Assembly (NCBI RefSeq): GCF_031755915.1
Contig: NC_083383.1
Span: 17,597,001-17,661,000 of the forward strand
DNA: 64,000 nucleotides
Direction: 5' to 3'
Origin: Ziziphus jujuba
Taxonomy: Eukaryota > Streptophyta > Magnoliopsida > Rosales > Rhamnaceae
How positions within the stretch are numbered: position 1 is the first letter of the stretch; the number at the start of each line of letters is the position of its first letter. A program made the position numbers and the translations under genes. A model generated the notes under the pieces. The model had not been told where the DNA came from, did not search any database, and worked only from the letters and a program-made list of their open reading frames with translations. Below are positions 57,737 to 64,000 of the stretch, piece after piece.

Positions 57737-58419
57737 AGAGAAACCGTGTGAAAATTTCTGGAAAAGAAAAAGACGAGTGAGAGACGGGAAAGGTTCGAAG
57801 AAAGAGTGGGGATTGAAGAGGATATCAAAAGTTACAGTATAAAATATTATAAATAAACAGATGTGTGGATTGAAGAGGATATCAAAAGTTACGGTGTAAA
57901 TATTATAAATAAACAAATCAACAGCAAGCTAATATCTTTAGTGCATTTTTTAACAGGAGGCGCAACTGAAGTTGAAACCAAAAATCTATAAAAGCGTTTG
58001 ACCCAATAACCAGAAAAACAAGGCACATTCATTTTAACTGCAGTCTTTTTAAGCATTAACCAGGAAAAGAAAGCACAAGTTATTCAAATGAATTTAAATT
58101 AGCATAAAAATATATATACTGATGGGACAAACTCAAAGAAATAATAGCAAATAAAGTCAATCTTAACTAAATCAACAAAACCTTCCAACGTCCAAAACAA
58201 GCCTGAGAAGCATAAAGATTTTTCTTTTACAAAATTATTAACTACTGGCAGGTGCCACCAAGGAAAATATCCTCACAGCTAGCAACAGAACAAAATATCG
58301 AAAACCCAAAAACCACATCATGAAACTGCGTGCACAAAATTAAAAATAGATAAAGAAATAAAATAAAAATTGACGAATTTCCATAGGGTGAGAGATGCAA
58401 AGAAATGAGAAAAATTAAC
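57737..58419 (-). other. Probable 5'-UTR intron of the 413-aa gene
   Basis: On the minus strand a donor ATAAAG|GTTAAT at 58419 and an acceptor TTTCTCTAG|GATTTG at 57736-57735 bracket 683 bp without coding potential. The exon upstream (58420 to about 58560, G+C-richer) would be the leader. Inside the intron a 57-bp unit is duplicated (57811-57867 and 57868-57922) with few differences. Confidence 0.45.
57811..57922. repeat. 57-bp tandem duplication
   Basis: GATTGAAGAGGATATCAAAA begins both units (57811 and 57868). They differ by ACAGTATAAA / ACGGTGTAAA and minor changes. It lies inside the probable leader intron. Confidence 0.9.
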
Positions 58420-59050
58420 CTTTATTTCATTCAGAAGAACAAAAACTTGCAAATGGTAAGAGTTGGAAGAATACTTTGGGCCTCTGAGTGTGAGTGGTCT
58501 TCGTCGTTGATGGCGGGAGAGACGCAGCAGAGAGGGCTCTCAGGCATGAGAGGGGCTTTTCTGGTTTAGAATACATTTTGTGCTAAAAAACCTGAAAGTT
58601 AAAACCCTTTTAAAATCTTATTATGTTAACAAATTTTACACTGGCATTGCCCAAAATAGCCCTTCCTAGAAAATAAAGCCTTTGACAATCAACTACTGAT
58701 TTTAGGTAAAACCTCTGCACCGGCTAAGTCGAAGAAACTAATTTTGTGATATGATTTTAGATCTAATCAGTTATGAAAATATTAATATCTATAAAAATAT
58801 TAAGAGTATGATTTTGTAGAAATGTTGATATCAATCAAAATATAGATAAAATTATGAAAATTATAAATTTTTGATTTATAATATAGATTTTTACATATGA
58901 GATAATTAATATAGTAAAATAATATAAAAATATAAAAATTAGAATATAATGATAATAAAATAGATCATAAATACTAAAAGTTATTGTAAGTGAAGAAAAT
59001 ATAATATTAGTTAACACCAAAATATATAAAATTTAACTAATAATACTAAA

Positions 59051-59366
59051 GATCCGTTTGATATAACTGATGAAAATAGAGCTTTAATCTGTAGAATTTT
59101 GTATAATAGATCTTTTTAAAAAATAATTTTTATTAAAAAGTTAATAAGTATTTAGTTGTAAATAAAAAAACTGCATTAAATGCTTATTAAATTGTATTAA
59201 ATTCTCTCTAAAAAATTTGGGCTTATTTAAAATAGTTTTAAAAAGTTCATTTTTTAGTCAATAATTACTTATTGACTCTTACCAAACACTTTTATTTTTT
59301 TATAAAAGAGTTTTTGACCTTTTAGTAAAGCTTTTAAACTAAAAAAAAGCTATGCCATACAGAACC
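59051..59366. mobile_element. MITE-like element with terminal inverted repeats
   Basis: The left end GATCCGTTTGATATAACT and the right end reversed GGTTCTGTATGGCATAGCT match at about 14 of 18 positions. The interior is A+T-rich and rich in TTTTTAAAA and AGCTTT blocks. The pattern 'GGTCCGTTTGGTATAGCT' is common in plant MITEs. Length about 316 bp; the target duplication is unclear (TAA on both sides is possible). Confidence 0.45.
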
Positions 59367-59639
59367 TAAGATACAAGAAATTCTCAAATATATTTTATAA
59401 TACATTATCAATATCAAAAAGAATTCTTTGGTTTTTCAAATTGATGATCATATATCGATGTTTCGTGAGTATAGCAATAAGTATTCAAACTTATCATATT
59501 AAAGAAACTTTTCATGTAATTATAAATGTACCAAGAATATCTCTTTTTATCAATTCCAATCAACTGTCCAAGTCAAGTCGAGGATAATGTAGATTTATCC
59601 AAGGAAGAGTATAGCATTTATTTTAAGATATGGGACGAT

Positions 59640-61980
59640 TAAAGATATCAACATCGTAATCACTGTGAGGATTATATGATCCCATTTGACCAACTGAATA
59701 CACAATTAGAATCTTCGAATTTTCATAATGAGAACTAACTTGTGTATTTAAATTCATTGCATTCAAAGAGTTAGAAAGATAATCTTCATCAAGCTAATTC
59801 ATCATGGAAATTCTATAGTGTCTTCTTAAACTAGTACCTGTTATTCGAGCCCCATGATCAAAATCATGTGTTGCATGTGTGTATTGATCTTCACCAGTAA
59901 ATAGGTTTGATGGTTGTTGCGTTGGTTTTCAATAATATGTTCCTCCCCCACCTCCACCTATATCATATCATCATCCTCCATCGCCACCATAACCATTACC
60001 TCCATCATCATCATCATCTTCATCCTCATACTCATTTGGTTAAGATAACCGCCACAAAATATTTCTAAACGAGGTCTAAATTGTCTAGATAAAGGTTTTG
60101 CCAATACTTCAAATTAATTATTTCCTCCACTATCACTACTCATAACTTCTTCAGCAGTAACATCGTCAAAATTTATCTCTAATTGTGAAGCATGCATTGC
60201 GATTCTAGGATTTGGATTGCTTTCATCATCATCTAAGTATGAATTATTAACCCATTGGATAATAGGATTATCTTCATCTTCATCAAGGTCAACTCCAATT
60301 TCAAGAAGATCCAAATAATCTGAATCTAATTGTGATTGACTTGTTAATTCCATATCACGAATCTGGAATTTCATATTGAAGTAGCAAAAAACTAGTTTCT
60401 GAAGTTTTTCATATGTGAGCCTATTTTGTTGTTTTGTGTGTATTAAAGCAAACATGCTCCAATTACACTCGCATGCAGATCATGATACAGTTTGTGCAAA
60501 ATATGCATTGCCAGTTTTCTGAATATTAGAGTCCCGTTCACATGCATTGTCCATCAGTCAGCTGTATATTTCAACATTATAAATCAAAATATATTAAATT
60601 CAATAATTTTTTAAATATTAATAAAATTTATATATTTCGCACATGATTTTTTTTATAACAATTAATTCAAATACATATACCAGGTATCATTTTCACTCGG
60701 GTCTCAACTGCTACACGATCACTAAATCCTTTTTATGTATATCTAAAGCATATTATCTATATGTAACGACGAAAAAATAATAAAAAACTTTATTAATATG
60801 TTAGTTTGAAAAAAAAAAAAAACAAAATCTTACTTCATTTCCAAAATGAGATATACGATCAGAATTTGGATCTAATACTGCAAAAACATCATAAACAGCT
60901 TGTACAATTGATGCTCAACCCATGCATTGCTGGTAAAGATTTATTTTAAAGAAGCTTTCTTTTTAAGGAGACTATTTAAAGCAATATAGTTTGTTGTAAA
61001 ACTTATTGTTCCTGGTCGAACTATGTCTCTTTTATATATATCTTGCATTAAAGAAAGTAACCAATTATGATTATAAATATAATTGGTGATCATTCTTGCA
61101 CGTTGAATGATCCTTGCAATACATTCATGCTTTCCTATATCCTCAAATATAATATCAATACAGTGTGCAGCATATGGTGTCCAGTACAAGTTGTACTGTG
61201 TTATCAAATTTTTACCAGCCTTTACGAATGTAAAACTATTATCTATGACTACTTGCACAATATTATTCTTTCCCACTTTGTGGATAACATCCTCCAAAAA
61301 TTTATATATATACTTATGGTTTTTTATCTTATTTGAGGCATCAATTGACTAAAGAAACACTGATGGCCCTTTTACAATAGATCATAAAAATCAATATAGA
61401 CAGTTTAGCTTGTCCTATCCATCCATCACACATAATTGTACAACCATATGTCTTCCATTTTTCTTTGAACTTTTCAAAATGTTTTTGCATCTCTTTATAC
61501 TCTATATCTAGATATTTTTCCTTAATTTCATATGGAGATGGAATTTCAACTCTCATACCTATCTATTGAGCACCAACGATCATGTTTTTGAAATGGTGTG
61601 ATTTTGCCTTTGCAGGTGGAACATTATCATAACTAAAGAACTTTACTACTAATCTTTCCAATGTTTCTTTAATAGTATCTTTTGTCAACACATCTTTTAT
61701 ATAATTTTTATTTTGCACCGAATGACTTATATAATGAAGGTGCAGCTTGAGGAAATTATTGATATCGTGGTCTATGAATGGGCTCCCTTACACTTGTTGC
61801 ACAACGAAACGGAGCATTTGGTTTACTACCACCCTCTCTAAAAGATCCTAACCCTTGACCTCTAGGATTAAAAAAAAAAAATTCTTTGTTCTTTTTCCCA
61901 TCTATCTTGTTTAGATGCATGTACTACAGCTCTATATGAGTCTTTTTTCTCAGGATGCTTATCAGCTAGATATATACATA

Positions 61981-62015
<35 letters not shown>

Positions 62016-62344
62016 CCATCATCATCATAGTTACTTCAAGGTGAAGCTAAATTACCCCGTAACTCATTACGAATATCTCCCTCTATTGTCTTTTTTTTTT
62101 TTCAATTTTGAATGTTCTTTCTTCCTCAAAGAATTATAAATCTCTTTCTTCACTTCTGGAAGTACATTGGGGCACTTTTTGACATTATTTTTTTAATCAG
62201 AATGTGCTAAATGATACTTTAATCTTATTATTCACCACTTTGCATTTTATAGTTACAATATTTGCAAATGGTACCATACTTGTTACCTTCAATTTGAATA
62301 CAATGTGACCAAGCTGGATCTGCTCTTCCACTACCACTTTCCAT
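59640..62344 (-). pseudogene. BED / hAT transposase pseudogene
   Basis: Minus strand, start ATG at 62342-62344. MESGSGRADPAWSHC, then GTICKYC, form a BED-type finger, interrupted by TAA soon after. A poly-Asp tract follows (61981-62028), then LADKHPEKKDSYRAV and SKQDRWEKEQR. The DUF659-like core is MRVEIPSPYEIKEKYL...GCTIMCDGW (61341-61556) and VVIDNSFTFVKAGK, LYWTPYAAHCIDIIFEDIGK and YIYNHNWLLSLM (60941-61297). The hAT dimerisation end is CNWSMFALIHTKQQNRL (60400-60460), and an acidic and Gly-rich tail runs to about 59640. The family normally has about 700-800 residues in one ORF. Here at least three frameshifts or stops and a non-coding gap (60560-60830) break it. No hAT 8-bp duplication or inverted ends were located. 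Confidence 0.8.
61981..62028. repeat. (CAT)n repeat coding poly-Asp in the hAT relic
   Basis: About 16 CAT triplets with one CAC. On the minus strand it reads GAT and would encode an Asp run between the BED finger and the rest of the transposase frame. Confidence 0.9.
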
Positions 62345-62462
62345 TTTTTCCTTTAATAATCATAAATAATTATAAAGTTAATTCCTCATAATAATAATAA
62401 CAATAATAACATAAACAATAGTATTTTATAAAACTAATATTGAGCAAAAATAATGAGTTCAT

Positions 62463-63558
62463 TAAGAGAATAATAAGAATAATAATAATAAGACGAAGAA
62501 AAAGAGTAACAATAATAATAAGAATAAGAATAATAATAATAATAACAACAACAATAATAATAATAATAACAACAATAATAACAACATTAATTATAATAAC
62601 AATAAACAATAAGAAGAATTAGAAGAATAATAACAATATTAATATCAATAATAATAATAATAATAACAATAACAATAATAATAAGAACAATAACAATAAT
62701 AATAATATTAACAACAACAACAACATTAATAATAATAATAATAAAAACAATAATAACAACATTAATAATAATAATAAGAGTAACAATAATAAGAATAATA
62801 ATAATAATAGTAACAACAACAATAATAATAAGAATAATAACAGCATTACTAATAATAATAACAATATTAATAATAGTAAGAATACTAACAATAATAATAA
62901 TACTAATAATAATAACAACAACAATAATAATAATAATAACAGCAGCAATAATAAGAATAATAACAGCATTACTAATAATAATAACAACATTAATAATAAT
63001 AAAAATAATAACAATAACAATATCTATAATAATAATAACAACATTAATAATAATAAGAATAATAACAATATTAATATCCATAATAATAATATTAACAACA
63101 ACAATAATAACAATAATAATAAAAAACAACAATAATAACAATATTAATAATAATAATAACAACAACAACAATAATAACATTAATAATAATAATAAGAATA
63201 ACAAAAATAAGAAGAACAATAATAATATTAATAATAATAATAATAACAATAATAATAATAATAATAAGGATAACAATAATAACAATATTAATAATAAGAA
63301 GAACAATAACAATAATAACAATAATAATAATAATGACAACATTAATAATAATAATAACAATATTAATAATAATTTCAATAACAATAATAAGAAGAAGAAC
63401 CATAATAATAACATTAATAATATCCATAATAATAATAATAATAATAATAACAGTAACAATTATAATAAGAACAGTAATAATAACAATATTAATAATAATA
63501 AGAATAATAACAGAAACAATAATAATAATAACAATAATAACAATAATAACAATAATAT
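62463..63558. repeat. ~1.1-kb AAN trinucleotide tract
   Basis: Nearly continuous A-rich triplets: AAT with AAC and AAG substitutions, and occasional ATT steps that create AATATTAAT or ACATTAATAA. The 3-bp period holds for about 1.1 kb with very few phase breaks. A short leader (62388-62412) precedes it. Long open frames on both strands (poly-Leu/Ile on minus, poly-Ile/Thr on plus) are by-products. It begins about 45-120 bp upstream of the hAT start codon. Confidence 0.95.
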
Positions 63559-63559
63559 A

Positions 63560-64000
63560 TTACATTATACAGCAAAATTAATTTTATATTAAATCAACTA
63601 TGTGGTCCGTATCTTATACATATAGTTAATTTTATATTAAATGGTAAGTACAATTTTTACAATATTTGTCATTAAAATGCTTACTTTTGAAGGTTAAGAA
63701 ACTATGAATTAGACTTTATTTTTAACGTGAATATTCCAAAGATCTTCCTTATTTACATAAAATGTTGAATAAAGAAAGAAAATAAGATTGAAAACTAATT
63801 ATGTTCAACAAAAATTTTGCCTTCACTCCCTTTCATTTTATGAAACTTTTAATATTACTCTCTCTACGATTTTATGCTGAGAAAGAAAGATTCAAAACTT
63901 AAAAATATGGCATGAGTAATGGGCCGGTGTACATGCATTTTTATACTTCCTCAGCATCACAAATCAATCAAAAAAAAATTTTCCCTCGTGATATTTGTAC
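63560..64000. other. Intergenic DNA to window end
   Basis: Ordinary A+T-rich sequence. TTAATTTTATATTAAAT occurs twice (63579-63595 and 63627-63643). No gene seen. Confidence 0.5.

Noticed and set aside
62587..63459. 290-codon poly-Leu/Ile open frame on the minus strand
   Set aside because: Produced entirely by the AAN trinucleotide repeat; no complexity, no start context, and overlapping equally long frames in other phases.
62587..63558. CRISPR-like or satellite array
   Set aside because: There is no repeat-spacer alternation; it is a simple trinucleotide tract in a plant genome.
1..64000. tRNA, rRNA, snoRNA or miRNA genes
   Set aside because: No cloverleaf A/B-box pair, rRNA segment or convincing short hairpin precursor could be recognised by eye. 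A dedicated scan would be needed to exclude them.

Overview
This window is nuclear DNA from a flowering plant, most likely a eudicot. It is strongly A+T-rich, has plant-type introns, and holds large amounts of Ty1/copia, Ty3/gypsy, LINE and hAT debris. Microsatellites are numerous, and I see no bacterial-style operons, CRISPR arrays or rRNA. I cannot name the species from sequence alone. Only two host genes are well supported; most of the rest is transposon sequence at different stages of decay.

Region by region. 1-3.9 kb is intergenic and holds two MITE-like elements; the better one (2754-3332) has a perfect 10-bp target-site duplication. 3.9-5.4 kb is a small RanBP2-type zinc-finger gene (plus strand) with a TATA box, a probable 5'-UTR intron, one coding intron and a probable 3'-UTR intron, in a region crowded with (TA)n tracts. 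7531-13386 is a 2.9-kb solo-LTR-like unit into which a second unit of the same superfamily (9795-12703) has inserted in the opposite orientation, with a perfect TTATT target duplication. Together they form a multi-kilobase inverted repeat.

14.8-38.6 kb is a retrotransposon graveyard. It contains four related 1.1-kb solo-LTR-like copies (14846, 27404, 35787 and 37462), each carrying a tail-of-pol reading frame inside the LTR. It also contains a complete but gutted Athila-like element on the minus strand (17053-23714, both LTRs, PBS, PPT, GTTAG duplication), copia reverse-transcriptase debris with a 368-bp tandem duplication (24.7-26.1 kb), a copia 3' end with an LTR rich in TTCGAACAA palindromes (28.6-29.3 kb), a LINE reverse-transcriptase relic (31.0-32.9 kb), a degenerate LTR with an exact 64-bp duplication, and long (GT)n tracts.

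38.6-44.5 kb is A+T-rich intergenic DNA with a tandem duplication, a 34-nt poly(A) and a 33-bp-period minisatellite. 44.5-52.4 kb is a composite: a copia 5' end (LTR, PBS, gag, protease, integrase) joins a Tat-lineage gypsy integrase, followed by tandem repeats, an antisense reading frame and a 3' LTR. 53.7-56.1 kb may hold exons of an unresolved minus-strand gene. 56463-57704 (minus) is an intact 413-codon plant gene of unknown function with a probable 5'-UTR intron. 59.6-62.3 kb is a broken BED/hAT transposase gene (minus). Its 5' end abuts a roughly 1.1-kb A-rich trinucleotide tract (62463-63558), the most extreme low-complexity block here.

The host genes show no functional link to each other; the common theme is layered transposon insertion. 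Family calls rest on motifs recognised by eye. No database search was run.
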